A DNA stretch of 42,431 bases, from positions 1 to 42,431 of the IMG/VR virus record IMGVR_UViG_3300044971_000698, one strand, 5' to 3'. Below are positions 28,908 to 40,388 of this stretch, piece by piece. This stretch comes from a virus. Within the stretch, counting starts at the first letter, position 1; each line of letters opens with the position of its first letter. A model generated the notes under the pieces. That model searched no databases. It worked only from the letters and a program-made list of their open reading frames with translations, and was not told where the DNA came from. The position numbers and the translations under genes were made by a program.

Positions 28908-31111
28908 GATACACTCCGGATCGTTACTAGTAGGACACCGCCAAAGCCAGTAAATCTTTTATCTGGTGGGGTACGGTTGATGAAGTCCATCTCTTCGATG
29001 AGTCCAATGTAAGACTCACCTGTGCGGAAGTCATCAATTCTGATTGTGTCGCCAACGTTTTCGATAGCTTCTATCTGAGTCATACGATCATAGGCAGATC
29101 CTTCTGAACCTACCTCGTTGTTGAACTTATCCATCTCGTGGTCATAGCACATCAACGGATACTGGATCAATCGCTGACGTGGGATAGCAGGCAGTGACTT
29201 GATTTGATAGCCGGTAAAGAGTGGTCCCTTGGTGCTATCTGTAGATGAACGAGAAAGTAGAAACTTAAAGCCAAGGTACTCTTGTGAAGTGTTTGGGTTA
29301 GATATGTTGATCTCTGGTACTTCATCAGTCTGAGCAAAAGTACCGATAGAGTATTCAAAACCTGTTGAAGTAATTGAAAACAAATCTAAAGATCCGTTGG
29401 TAGTATCTACGCGAGCTTGGATCTGCTTAAAGATTTTCTTCTCAAGAGTGTTGTAACGAATAAAGCCTGTCTGTAGATATCCATTAGGTAGCAGCGTGGA
29501 CTCTGACTCTATGTAGATAGCACCGTCTGCACCGTTGCCAGCGTTGACATAGGCAAGGCGGTTAGTATCTCCAAGGAAAGCACAGGTAGTTGTGTAATGA
29601 CCTAGCGTGTCATCTGGATCGTAGAGATCCCAGGCATAAGGAAATGTCAGCGTGCCTAGATCTTGACCAAGGTTGACGCGTGTAACGCCAACTTGTCCAT
29701 CTACTCCAGTTGCTGCCCAGATATATTTATCACGGAAAGCAAAGTCATAGACTGGTTGATTTGATTCAAAGAGTAATGGTCCATACTGGATGGAGCCGTC
29801 GCTATCAGATACCTGCGCTACACGCATACCTTGGCTGGTGCCAATAATCATATAGCCCAAGTAGTACGAGATCTTGTACGTTTTTTCACCTACTGGTAGT
29901 TCAGCTGCTGTGATAGCGCTAGTCAATGTAGGCATTACACCTGATGTATTAAGTGTGAACTTGTAGATGTTGGATTGGATACCCTCATACCCTGCCAAAT
30001 AGATAGCAACACCTGACGAAGTGATGCTAGTAAAGATGTGGCCGGGATCTCTATGTGTATAAACAGCAGTAGGCATTGATGCTTGGTTGGTTGGGAACTC
30101 GTAGACCTTATCGTTGACGCACATAACGATACGTTCTTTGGTGTATTCCATTACCGCATTAGTTACCGTGATGCCGTTGTCGCTAAACATTAAGGTAGGT
30201 GACACAGAACTATCATCAGATAGCAACTTCTTGTAGACTCTGAGTCTAGGAGTACCAGAGTTAAGTACGTTAGTAACCCAATAGGCAGTAATTCCATCAT
30301 CACAGATTGCGTGTACTGGGTAATCAGTGCCAGATACATAGTCGACGAAGTGAATAACCTCTGCTGTGCCTACACCCGCTGGTGACACTGCCGCAGATGG
30401 TACGTCGGCTGCTGTCTTAGCATAGGTAAAGGTTGTGGTTGTAGGTACTGTAGTGATTCGATACTCACCATTAAAGGTAGCATCTACCCCAGTAATGTTG
30501 ATCTGCATACCTATAGATAGGCCGTGTGCAGCTGATGTAGTCAGCGTTGCTACATTAGATGTCAGCGCCTTATTGGTAATAGATACAGTGATGCGTGGGA
30601 ATACTTTGTCCACGTCATACTCATCTGTTAATAGAATACCGTTATAGAGATTGCTACTCTTGGTCCACTGGATAGATCGAGCGATCTGCCAAGGACGACC
30701 ATCTGATCTGATACCACCAGTAACGGTATGGACGTTGTCGCTATCTTTAAGCAGGGTTGCTTGACCCTTCTCCCAGATGTCAAGTCCTTTAGACTCTGTG
30801 TACTGGAAGCGTAGCGACTCATCCTGAATAGGCTCAAAGAACTTAATGCCTTGCCCAAAGTGGAATGAAGACTGTGAACGTAGCCACCAACCGGTAAGTG
30901 TCTGCTCACCTGGTTCACGTGACTGGTCAATCTGCTGCTTACGATACTGTGCAGTCACACGACGATATGGTTGATCGTCTAGTGGTGAGATAAAGAATGG
31001 CTGTCCTGCGATAGCTACATCATAGGCATAACCACTAGGAGTGTATGTAACACCTGCTGGATTGGAAAGGGTTAAAGGTAAGCCTTCCGAAATATCGTCG
31101 CCGTATGGCAC
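28904..31111 (-). CDS. Large tail protein, 735 aa
   Basis: Beta-rich and repeat-like throughout, as in a propeller or tail-tubular/nozzle protein: successive strands around VKVFPRITVSI-type segments, AHGLSIGMQINITGV near 190 and many Asp/Gly turns. It is the best candidate for a T7 gp12-like tail nozzle given the gp11-like protein at 32562-33458. A host-contact protein is the alternative. No enzymatic motif was seen. Confidence 0.6.
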   Translation of the reverse strand: MPYGDDISEGLPLTLSNPAGVTYTPSGYAYDVAIAGQPFFISPLDDQPYRRVTAQYRKQQIDQSREPGEQTLTGWWLRSQSSFHFGQGIKFFEPIQDESLRFQYTESKGLDIWEKGQATLLKDSDNVHTVTGGIRSDGRPWQIARSIQWTKSSNLYNGILLTDEYDVDKVFPRITVSITNKALTSNVATLTTSAAHGLSIGMQINITGVDATFNGEYRITTVPTTTTFTYAKTAADVPSAAVSPAGVGTAEVIHFVDYVSGTDYPVHAICDDGITAYWVTNVLNSGTPRLRVYKKLLSDDSSVSPTLMFSDNGITVTNAVMEYTKERIVMCVNDKVYEFPTNQASMPTAVYTHRDPGHIFTSITSSGVAIYLAGYEGIQSNIYKFTLNTSGVMPTLTSAITAAELPVGEKTYKISYYLGYMIIGTSQGMRVAQVSDSDGSIQYGPLLFESNQPVYDFAFRDKYIWAATGVDGQVGVTRVNLGQDLGTLTFPYAWDLYDPDDTLGHYTTTCAFLGDTNRLAYVNAGNGADGAIYIESESTLLPNGYLQTGFIRYNTLEKKIFKQIQARVDTTNGSLDLFSITSTGFEYSIGTFAQTDEVPEINISNPNTSQEYLGFKFLLSRSSTDSTKGPLFTGYQIKSLPAIPRQRLIQYPLMCYDHEMDKFNNEVGSEGSAYDRMTQIEAIENVGDTIRIDDFRTGESYIGLIEEMDFINRTPPDKRFTGFGGVLLVTIRSVS

Positions 31112-31120
31112 ATTAACTCC

Positions 31121-31381
31121 TTAGTTGTTTGTTAGTGCTTTTGCTTCTTCTTCTGTCAATCCAAGTGCCTGTAACTTTGACAGAGCAGACGCCTTTGCAT
31201 CAGCCTTAGCGATGATAGCCGCTGCTTCTGCTTCTTCTAATCGCTTAATCTCAGCGTTAATCTCTTGCTGAGTAGGAGTAGTTACGCCTTCTGTATGCCA
31301 GATGACTGTCTGTGGGTCATCATCTGTCATAGTAAATTCTGCATCTGGACGTAAACTTTGAATTGCTACTGAGTTCATCAT
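31121..31381 (-). CDS. Small tail-region protein with KLQALGL C-terminus, 86 aa
   Basis: A short beta region, then a long Ala/Glu/Lys helix and a conserved-looking end SKLQALGLTEEEAKAL. The protein at 35087-35314 has the same plan and end. Small proteins like these often follow fibre genes; a fibre chaperone role is inferred. The start overlaps the fibre stop by 4 bases. Confidence 0.6.
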   Translation of the reverse strand: MMNSVAIQSLRPDAEFTMTDDDPQTVIWHTEGVTTPTQQEINAEIKRLEEAEAAAIIAKADAKASALSKLQALGLTEEEAKALTNN

Positions 31382-32550
31382 ACGAGTACCTCTTCTAGTG
31401 TAACTGTTGCGCCATTAGATGTATTGCTATTTACATAAATAATTCCAGATGAAGATGCTCTGCCAAATTGTAATTTATATGTTGTTGCGGATGTAGTTGC
31501 TGGAGAATCTAAATAAATTAAAGTTACATTAAAGCCATTGTTGGAAGTTGTAACTGAACTACCAGATACAGTTAATCCTAAGTTTACTAATTGATAAAGT
31601 TGTGTTGCTCCCCTGACTATGGCATATTTTCCCCAAGGAAGGTTGGGTTGCTCAATGCTTCCGTCAATAGATGAACAAAAATTCATTGTTACTAATACTT
31701 TACTTGTACTACTAGTTGGAGTAATTGTTGCAGTCATATTTGTCACATCAACATAACTACCAGAAGTCGTACTTGTAGTAGTGTTGGTTACGGTTTGAAG
31801 TACCTGCCCAATACGAGGTGTGGATGACACGGTTCCCCACTTGAGTCCAGTTGCTGTAGAAGAATCAGCAATCAAGACTTGATTGTTTGTGCCTACTGCA
31901 AGTCTTGCAAATGTGTTATCAGCTGTGCCAGCAATGAGATCACCCTTTGCATCAATGGTTGTTGCCATTGAGTTTGTGACTGTAACGGCTCCGCTTGTAC
32001 CACCACCTGAAATTCCTACACCAGCTGTGACACCTGTAATTGTTCCACCGCTAGGTGTGGCAGGGGTAGCCCATTTAAGTCCTGTTGCTGTAGTTGAGTC
32101 AGCAGTAAGCACTTGATCGTTAGAGCCAACACCTAGTCGAGCAGGAGTTGCACTTGCAGTAGCGGTGACAATGTCACCCTTAGTTGTAACCACAGACTTT
32201 TGAATTGCACCATCTGCTGTAGCAACACCTGCTGTAAAGAAGGTTGCATCATCACCGGTAAATACGTGCTTGACGGTAGCACCTGCTGTGTGTGAAATAG
32301 CAGATGTGCCAGCACGAGCACGGACGATTGTAAGAGTATCTCCTGATATCTGAGTAACAGCTACAATCTCTTCATTGTTTGTATCTACATCAAGTGCTAC
32401 AAGGAACTGATCTACGTTGCCTGGGGCAAGTGATACGCCACCCATCAGTAGAGCACCAGCACCTGTAGGTACTGTAATAGTTGTAGTTCCGCTAGCAATA
32501 CTTGCAGTAAGGCTAGTCGCTACGCTGGTAGTCGAGTATTTTCTGGTCAT
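31378..32550 (-). CDS. Tail fibre protein, 390 aa
   Basis: An N-terminal 100 residues with Ig/beta character (TTITVPTGAGALLMGG), then two GDL(I/V)-type repeats (KGDIVTATASATPARLGVG and KGDLIAGTADNTFARLAVG) common in fibre shafts, and a C-terminal beta domain ending VTLEEVLV. Likely host-contact or fibre-trunk protein. It lies between the adaptor gene and a small helper gene. Confidence 0.7.
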   Translation of the reverse strand: MTRKYSTTSVATSLTASIASGTTTITVPTGAGALLMGGVSLAPGNVDQFLVALDVDTNNEEIVAVTQISGDTLTIVRARAGTSAISHTAGATVKHVFTGDDATFFTAGVATADGAIQKSVVTTKGDIVTATASATPARLGVGSNDQVLTADSTTATGLKWATPATPSGGTITGVTAGVGISGGGTSGAVTVTNSMATTIDAKGDLIAGTADNTFARLAVGTNNQVLIADSSTATGLKWGTVSSTPRIGQVLQTVTNTTTSTTSGSYVDVTNMTATITPTSSTSKVLVTMNFCSSIDGSIEQPNLPWGKYAIVRGATQLYQLVNLGLTVSGSSVTTSNNGFNVTLIYLDSPATTSATTYKLQFGRASSSGIIYVNSNTSNGATVTLEEVLV

Positions 32551-32561
32551 TGTCTATTGCC

Positions 32562-33458
32562 TCACTTGCTGTAGTGGATTCGTATTGGATACTTGTCTGA
32601 AAGTTTGAGGGATTCATCCTGTAGACGTTGCTGGTATAGAGCAAAGATGTAACGAGATGAGTTGGCGCCAGCTGCTCCTGGAACCTTGCTATCTGCAAGG
32701 TCAGCCTCGGCTGAGGTAAGGTTGATACGACCTGGATCAACGTATGAAAGTAGACGGTAGGCAGCACCGAGAGTAATAACATCTCGACAAGACTCAGGTA
32801 GCCCTGTGACATCTGAGAAGTCATCTGTGTTGCTATCTAGTGTGTTAGGCATCGCTGAATACCAGACCTGCACTGTACGTCCAGGTTGGATATTAGAATA
32901 AATGTTTACTGTCTTCTGTGTATTAAATGTAGCCGTGTTAGCCATTAGATCCTGACGCCACCTGTTGATAGGTAGCCACTCAAGGCTAGATCCTGTTGTC
33001 TGCCAAGACATATAGAGTACGTTCTCAGCATCATCTGGCAAGGCATATGTTGTCTGGCTTGCGTTAAAGGTAAAGGTGTATGAGTAGATAGACCACAACT
33101 TAGGATAGACCGAGTTGATTGTGTCGTTGATAGCCTGCTTAATCATAGTGCGAGGAAAGGTAGGGGTAAGGACTACTTGTGCATACTGGCTATGTGGTGC
33201 CGGTGCTGTCTTCTGATAGCCACGACCAAAGCCTGGAGCTGCGTTAAGTGTGTTGCTTGCCTTAACAAAGTTATCAATCCAGATAAGTTCATCATCAATT
33301 TCGATAATACCTTTGGCAAGGTTATCGGCAGAACCTACTTGAATAGCTGTGCTTGTAGTCGTTATTGCCGAATTGAGATAAGTAATGCGATCTTGGCGCA
33401 GGGTGTATCCAGCAAGGGAAGATCTAACTTCCTGGACCATATCGTCAAATGTTGCCAT
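32562..33458 (-). CDS. T7 gp11-like head-to-tail adaptor, 298 aa
   Basis: A helical N-terminus (FDDMVQEVRSSLAGY), a central beta region (TFTFNASQTTYALPDDAENVLYMSW) and a helical C-terminus around ESCRDVITLGAAYRLLSYV. This fits the tail-tubular-A/adaptor family that joins portal to tail nozzle in podoviruses. The start overlaps the glycosyltransferase upstream by 14 bases. Confidence 0.65.
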   Translation of the reverse strand: MATFDDMVQEVRSSLAGYTLRQDRITYLNSAITTTSTAIQVGSADNLAKGIIEIDDELIWIDNFVKASNTLNAAPGFGRGYQKTAPAPHSQYAQVVLTPTFPRTMIKQAINDTINSVYPKLWSIYSYTFTFNASQTTYALPDDAENVLYMSWQTTGSSLEWLPINRWRQDLMANTATFNTQKTVNIYSNIQPGRTVQVWYSAMPNTLDSNTDDFSDVTGLPESCRDVITLGAAYRLLSYVDPGRINLTSAEADLADSKVPGAAGANSSRYIFALYQQRLQDESLKLSDKYPIRIHYSK

Positions 33459-34506
33459 CTTTTACCTTTTCCTCATAGAAACGAAGGTTGCTTATCAACC
33501 GTTCTTCGTTTGGACTGATCTCTACTGCTTTCCTACCGTGCTCTACTGCTGTCTTAAAATCACCAAGTTGCCAAGAAGATACTGCTACTAGGTCGTGTGC
33601 CATATGGTTCCACGCCCAGTTCTCTGCTAAGAAGCCCATTGGCTTTTCTGTATATTCCAAAGCCTTCTTTGCTACTAGCAGACATTCATCCCACTGCTTT
33701 TCTATGTAGTAATACTGAGCCAAAGCCAAGATAGATTCTCTGCTGGCATACTCTTCAGTTCCCCTGATGAACCACTCTTCAGTGTTCTTAGGATCTACCT
33801 TGCCTAGTATTCGACAGGCTGCACTACGCTCTTGTGGAAAGATAGATAACTCTAAATACTTCTTGAGAGTTTCTGTAGCCTTCTCGTTCTGCTGATGGTA
33901 GGACTGTTCTCTACCAAGGTAATAAAGGTTACGAGCATCAGGGTTCTCATCTACTGCCATCTCTAGCAATGGTAGGTACTGAGTACGTGATGTACCTTTG
34001 TTCTGGTGATGGTGGATCTCAAAGCCATCTATACGGACTTTGTTCTCTACCTCTTTGCCATACCATTGTGGTACTTCGTGAATCGGATACATCCACCGGA
34101 CATTGTGTCTGCGGTGTACCTTGAATCCATCAAACTCTGTAAGCGCTTCACCTTTATCATCAAAGGATTCTATGCGCCGATATGACGGCCTATCTATACC
34201 TAGCTCGTGTGCCTTCTCCAGATACCAGCGCCATCCTGGAGTAAGTACCTCATCCACATCTAACGCTATGCAGTAATCTGCATCAGATGGAATAATTGCT
34301 AGCGACGCGTTCCTAGCATCGTCGAATCTAAATGGCGAAACATAGATCGGGACAACCGTAATGCCAAGACTTCGTGCAATCTCAACGGTTGCATCTGTTG
34401 ATCCTGTGTCAGCAAGGATGTGGTAGTCGGCTTCTTTACTAGATTCATACCAGCTCTCAACGAACTTCTCCTCGTTCTTGCTAATTGTATAGACTGCTAT
34501 CTTCAA
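33445..34506 (-). CDS. Family-2 glycosyltransferase with TPR-like C-terminus
   Basis: 353 residues. GT-A fold: VYTISKNEEKFVESW at 5-19, a nucleotide-sugar loop LADTGSTDAT at 31-40 and the metal-binding DVD at 83-85 (ALDVDEVLTPGW). After about residue 190 come TPR-like helical pairs (YYLGREQSYHQQNEKATETLKKYLEL, split over several repeats). By family it transfers a sugar; the target may be a phage tail or a host surface glycan. It is coupled to the GT25 gene by a 4-base overlap. Confidence 0.82.
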   Translation of the reverse strand: MKIAVYTISKNEEKFVESWYESSKEADYHILADTGSTDATVEIARSLGITVVPIYVSPFRFDDARNASLAIIPSDADYCIALDVDEVLTPGWRWYLEKAHELGIDRPSYRRIESFDDKGEALTEFDGFKVHRRHNVRWMYPIHEVPQWYGKEVENKVRIDGFEIHHHQNKGTSRTQYLPLLEMAVDENPDARNLYYLGREQSYHQQNEKATETLKKYLELSIFPQERSAACRILGKVDPKNTEEWFIRGTEEYASRESILALAQYYYIEKQWDECLLVAKKALEYTEKPMGFLAENWAWNHMAHDLVAVSSWQLGDFKTAVEHGRKAVEISPNEERLISNLRFYEEKVKDGNI

Positions 34507-35084
34507 AAGTCATTCACCTCTTTGAGTCGTAGATCTGAATAAGAGGGGAACTGTGTTACTAAGTTAGGCTGTGCTAGTAAGGCATTGTAGTTCTCAGAAT
34601 AGACTCTGAGTCCAATATCTATATACCATTCGTACCCATCAAGGTTTTCTATAAAGTGACGCATCCTGACTGGATTAATGCAGTAAGCCTGAGCACCAGT
34701 AGTCATTACTGGCCGGTGCCAATCTTTATTTACTTGTACTATTTTTCCAGTACTCTTAGGTATTAAAGCTCCTAAGTAAAAGATGTCGTAGTTCTTTGGT
34801 AGGGTCTGCATTACTTGATCGAAGCGTTCTGCAAAGTCTTCTACGAATAAAGCATCATCTTCTAGGATTAATACCTTTAGATCTGGGTACTTCTTCATTA
34901 CCGCTACGTGGCTCATAGTCCCAGCAATCACCGGATCTATACCCAACTCTTTGCCATCTACAGCGCTAAAGCGTTCGTACTCAATCCCTAGTTCTTTCAA
35001 CTGGGGATCTAGCTGATCCATACGATCTGCCCTGCGATCTAGGTTGATGACTACTACCTTGTCAAAGTATTCGTTAACTTTCAT
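34503..35084 (-). CDS. Family-25 glycosyltransferase
   Basis: 193 residues. VVINLDRRADRMDQL near residue 12 is the GT25 donor-site start, LEDDA at 74-78 is the acidic metal motif, and GAQAYCINPVRM near 135 the acceptor side. GT25 enzymes decorate surface polysaccharides or, in large viruses, collagen-like proteins. Here a collagen-like fibre is encoded close upstream, so it is a candidate substrate. Stop overlaps the GT2 start. Confidence 0.82.
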   Translation of the reverse strand: MKVNEYFDKVVVINLDRRADRMDQLDPQLKELGIEYERFSAVDGKELGIDPVIAGTMSHVAVMKKYPDLKVLILEDDALFVEDFAERFDQVMQTLPKNYDIFYLGALIPKSTGKIVQVNKDWHRPVMTTGAQAYCINPVRMRHFIENLDGYEWYIDIGLRVYSENYNALLAQPNLVTQFPSYSDLRLKEVNDF

Positions 35085-35086
35085 TG

Positions 35087-35314
35087 CTAAAGGATAGCGG
35101 AAATTTCCTCATCAGATAAACCTAGCGCCTGGAGTTTTGCCATAGCAGATAGTTTGGCCTCAGCCTTAGCTGCTGCTTCTGCTTCTTCTGCTGCCTTCTC
35201 TACAGCACGCGCTGTTGCACTTGCCTCACGCTCTGCAATTTCTTCTTCTGTAAATGGGCGTTCTGTGACTTCGCCTGTTTCGCAATTAACTTCGATTACT
35301 GTTAGTTCTGTCAT
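35087..35314 (-). CDS. Small tail-region protein with KLQALGL C-terminus, 75 aa
   Basis: N-terminal beta stretch with a Cys (IEVNCETGEVTERPF), a long Ala/Glu/Lys helix, and MAKLQALGLSDEEISAIL at the end. It matches the C-terminus of 31121-31381, so the two are diverged copies. It lies after the three short tail proteins. Fibre-assembly role inferred from position. Confidence 0.6.
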   Translation of the reverse strand: MTELTVIEVNCETGEVTERPFTEEEIAEREASATARAVEKAAEEAEAAAKAEAKLSAMAKLQALGLSDEEISAIL

Positions 35315-35328
35315 CGTACTTCCTTTGT

Positions 35329-35826
35329 TTATTGTATGCCGTAAAGGGTAAAGGTTGAGCCTGAAACAAAATTAGACCCACCTGTAGCAATTAATTTTAT
35401 GGAAGAAATCGCTGCTGTTCCAGTCCAAAGCCCTGCTTGCAATCTTGTATATGCAGTTGTTGCATTATTTTCATTTACAGAATCAACCCGAAATGACTTT
35501 TGTGTAGAACCCAAAACATCTGGAATATAAAATTCAACATTTCCAAAAGTGCTGGCCGTAGCTGTTGAACCTGTAATAATTCCTTCGGGATAAATAGAGC
35601 CAGACGAACTTGAGACGGCTGCTCCACTGCCTTGTATTTGTCTCCAACTATAACCAGTTGTTACGCCATTAAATTCAATACTGCAACCATCATAAATCTG
35701 CGCTAAAGAACCTCTTGCGCTTACAAGAACTTTGTAATCAGTATAGATTTGTGGGATTGATGAAAATGTAACATTTGCAGCAGTTGTAGTTAAATTAGTT
35801 GTTGCAATAAGATATACACTTGGCAT
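35329..35826 (-). CDS. Short tail protein, paralogue 3, 165 aa
   Basis: Beta-rich. Contains VTFSSIPQIYTDYKVLV near the N-terminus and ends SGSTFTLYGIQ, both shared with the two genes upstream. The ATG at 35826 overlaps the preceding stop as TAATG. Likely a receptor-binding or fibre-tip module that can be swapped. Confidence 0.65.
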   Translation of the reverse strand: MPSVYLIATTNLTTTAANVTFSSIPQIYTDYKVLVSARGSLAQIYDGCSIEFNGVTTGYSWRQIQGSGAAVSSSSGSIYPEGIITGSTATASTFGNVEFYIPDVLGSTQKSFRVDSVNENNATTAYTRLQAGLWTGTAAISSIKLIATGGSNFVSGSTFTLYGIQ

Positions 35827-36344
35827 TATGCCGCCTTTATTCCGTAAAGAGTGAAGGTAGAGCCAACGCTCCAAGAATCTGCCACACCAGCACCCATTCT
35901 GTCGGAAGCAGTAAATGCAATTATACTGATTGCAGATGTGCTTCTAAATAAATAGGAAGCAGAGTACAAAGCAAGTCCAGCATCACCATAACGCATTAAC
36001 ATAGACTTGTTTGTTGTAGTGTTTGAGTAGTTAATAAAATCATAAATAACTGTAGCGAATCTAGCGGATTGAGGGCTTAATGCAAAATAGGCTCTATCCA
36101 TATTGGTTGTCCTTGAACTTGATGCTGCCGTTCCATCACCATATAGAACTGTTCTACTATAGATTGAAGAACCGTTACCGTTCAATGTTACGAAAGCATC
36201 TGTTGCCGTCGGAGTACCAGTTTGCTGCGCTGTGACTACAACAAATAAATCTGTGTAAGTGCTTGGAATACTTGAAAACTCAACTGCTGCCACAGCAGAA
36301 CCAGTAACCGTTTGTCTTGCTATTCTGTCGTATGTTGATGGCAC
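35826..36344 (-). CDS. Short tail protein, paralogue 2, 172 aa
   Basis: Beta-rich. VEFSSIPSTYTDLFVVV near residue 20 and a C-terminal VGSTFTLYGIKAA match its neighbours. GTG start at 36344. The middle, about residues 60-130, is unlike the paralogues and would carry any ligand specificity. Confidence 0.65.
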   Translation of the reverse strand: MPSTYDRIARQTVTGSAVAAVEFSSIPSTYTDLFVVVTAQQTGTPTATDAFVTLNGNGSSIYSRTVLYGDGTAASSSRTTNMDRAYFALSPQSARFATVIYDFINYSNTTTNKSMLMRYGDAGLALYSASYLFRSTSAISIIAFTASDRMGAGVADSWSVGSTFTLYGIKAA

Positions 36345-36346
36345 AA

Positions 36347-36891
36347 TTACCCTTTTATTCCATAGAGAGAAATTCTTGTTGATGTTGCAAAAGACGAAGA
36401 TTGTAAAATAAAATCAACTCTATTTATTGCTGAGGTGGACATATAGAGTCCAGAAATAAAATTTACTTGACCGCCACCATTTATATCCCATCCAAAAAAA
36501 GTATTGGTAGTTTTATTTTTGCCAGTGTTTGCATAATCTAAAATGTCCATTACGCCAGTTGATGGGTCTGTGGTGCTGCCGCCAATAAAATTATACATAA
36601 TTGATGCTTGACCTGAATTGGTTTGGCTAAACGCTCCACCCCCACCATCACCCCAAAGGCGATGCTGACGGTAATTGGCTGCCGTTGTGTCGTTATTGAA
36701 TCTAGTAAATACCCAATCCGCTGCACCTGTGGATATGCTGTGAATTTTGAATTGAAGATGTTTATAGTTAGATGGGATCGAGGTAAAAGAAATTGTGCCA
36801 CTTGACCCTGTACCTGATAAAGTGGCTATAGAATTATATGCGCCAATATCTGCGGCATAAGAACCAATCAAAGCTCCTAGCGAACCACCCA

Positions 36892-36892
<1 letters not shown>
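36347..36892 (-). CDS. Short tail protein, paralogue 1, 181 aa
   Basis: Beta-rich with a Gly-rich N-terminus (MGGSLGALIGSYAADIG). ISFTSIPSNYKHLQFKI near residue 33 and STRISLYGIKG at the end are the shared signatures. The ATG at 36892 overlaps the collagen-fibre stop as TAATG. Probably assembles on or next to that fibre. Confidence 0.65.
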
Positions 36893-39226
<2,334 letters not shown>

Positions 39227-39227
<1 letters not shown>

Positions 39228-39523
39228 CAAGCACCTTCATCAATACTTTGGAGTGCTGCGTTTGCAGTAAGACCAGTAGTACCAGCGAGGAGATTGCATA
39301 CACCGCTGTAATCAAGATGGGTGTTCGCACTACCCGAAATACCCGCGATATCATTAAGAACTCCTACTGTGTCTGTGTGCTTTGTGGTAATACCACGTGC
39401 TGCTGCCCAGCGTCGAGCAGCTAGCGCTTCATCTACATACTGTGAAATAGGTGGATAGGTGCCACCATTAGCAAGTCTGTTAAGTTCTGCTACTAGGGTT
39501 GAACCTGGATTTCCTGTTGGCAC
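39227..39523 (-). CDS. Hypothetical late protein, 98 aa
   Basis: A helical N-terminus (LVAELNRLANGG), a central helix with AARRWAAARG and a C-terminal CNLLAGTTGLTANAALQSI segment, a motif I recall from head-tail region proteins of other phages. It may be a structural or head-completion component. No catalytic motif. Confidence 0.6.
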
Positions 39524-39531
39524 CTTCTACC

Positions 39532-39690
39532 TCACTTTTTCTTTTTGGCTACTGCTGCGTTATCTACTAGGTTTGGATAAGGACGACCTGCTGCCTTGGC
39601 CTTAGCCTTTGCAGCAGCCTTCTGCTTATCTGTTAATTTCTTAGATGTTTTCTTTGGATTGGGCTTATCCCAAAATGCTGTCTTCTTCAC
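39532..39690 (-). CDS. Lysine-rich microprotein, 52 aa
   Basis: GTG start overlaps the preceding stop (GTGA). Composition is about one-third Lys and one-fifth Ala, ending in KKKK. Likely a DNA-binding or capsid-cementing peptide, by composition only. Confidence 0.6.
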   Translation of the reverse strand: MKKTAFWDKPNPKKTSKKLTDKQKAAAKAKAKAAGRPYPNLVDNAAVAKKKK

Positions 39691-39950
39691 CACTTCACCT
39701 TGTCTGCCCAGTACGCAGCAGACATCTTGCCTTTGGCAATGTTCTTAGCGTGACGGGCTTTGAATGATGCTTGACGTGCTGTTGGCTTCTTATCGCCACT
39801 AACACCTTGCTGACCAAAACGAATGGTCTTGACCTTGTCGCCTTCTTTGGCAACTACAACGTGGGATTTAGTTGGATGGCTTGGAGTCTTCTTAGGCTGG
39901 TTAAAGCCTGATACTCCTGCTCGCTCTAGGCGAGGATCTTTCTTAGCCAT
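39687..39950 (-). CDS. DUF5872-like basic protein, 87 aa
   Basis: The segment KTIRFGQQGVSGDKK...RQASFKARHAKNIAKGKMSAAYWADKVKW matches a small basic family widespread in phage structural regions. No activity known. The N-terminal 30 residues are a Lys/Pro linker. Its ATG directly follows the stop of the preceding gene. Confidence 0.72.
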   Translation of the reverse strand: MAKKDPRLERAGVSGFNQPKKTPSHPTKSHVVVAKEGDKVKTIRFGQQGVSGDKKPTARQASFKARHAKNIAKGKMSAAYWADKVKW

Positions 39951-40109
39951 TTATTTCTTCTTTTTCTTGCTCATCCCAGCTTCGCTCAAAGCGATAGCAA
40001 CGGCCTGCTTTCTATTCTTAACTACCGGACCCTTCTTAGATCCAGAGTGAAGTGTGCCTGCCTTAAATTCTTTCATTACCTTCTTGACTTTGGCTGGCTT
40101 CTTCTTCAT
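39951..40109 (-). CDS. DUF6496-like basic protein, 52 aa
   Basis: VMKEFKAGTLHSGSKKGPVVKNRKQAVAIALSEAG is the signature of this small phage/bacterial family, here with a KKKKK tail. Function unknown. TAATG start overlap. One of the run of basic peptides after the capsid gene. Confidence 0.75.
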   Translation of the reverse strand: MKKKPAKVKKVMKEFKAGTLHSGSKKGPVVKNRKQAVAIALSEAGMSKKKKK

Positions 40110-40240
40110 TACTTCTTCTTGCCCATCTTCTTCTTGGCAGGCTTGACAACCATCTTCTTGCCAGTCTTCTTGGCTTCCATCTTGGCCATCTTTGCACCCT
40201 TAGCTGTGTAAGGAAATTCCTTCATTCCAACTTTTGGCAT
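40109..40240 (-). CDS. Lysine/methionine-rich microprotein, 43 aa
   Basis: Begins MPKVGMKEFPYTAKGAK and is nearly all Lys, Ala and Met afterwards. The N-terminal MKEFPYTAKGAKMA pattern is common in very small basic phage proteins. TAATG at both ends. Likely nucleic-acid binding. Confidence 0.65.
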   Translation of the reverse strand: MPKVGMKEFPYTAKGAKMAKMEAKKTGKKMVVKPAKKKMGKKK

Positions 40241-40386
40241 TATTTCTTTCCTCCGACTCCAGTAGAGATTGACTCGTAAGTCATATACTTACGGTTTGAA
40301 GCAAACTGCTTATCTGCTGATGGGTATGCTGAAACTTCTTCAACATTCTTGACGAGTTCAACGTCGCCCTTCATATCCTTATCCAT
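40240..40386 (-). CDS. Hypothetical late microprotein, 48 aa
   Basis: Acidic N-terminus (MDKDMKGDVELVKNVEEV), then a polar region ending GVGGKK. GGAGTAAC precedes the ATG. The stop overlaps the next ATG (TAATG). No family recognised. Confidence 0.6.
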   Translation of the reverse strand: MDKDMKGDVELVKNVEEVSAYPSADKQFASNRKYMTYESISTGVGGKK

Positions 40387-40388
40387 TG

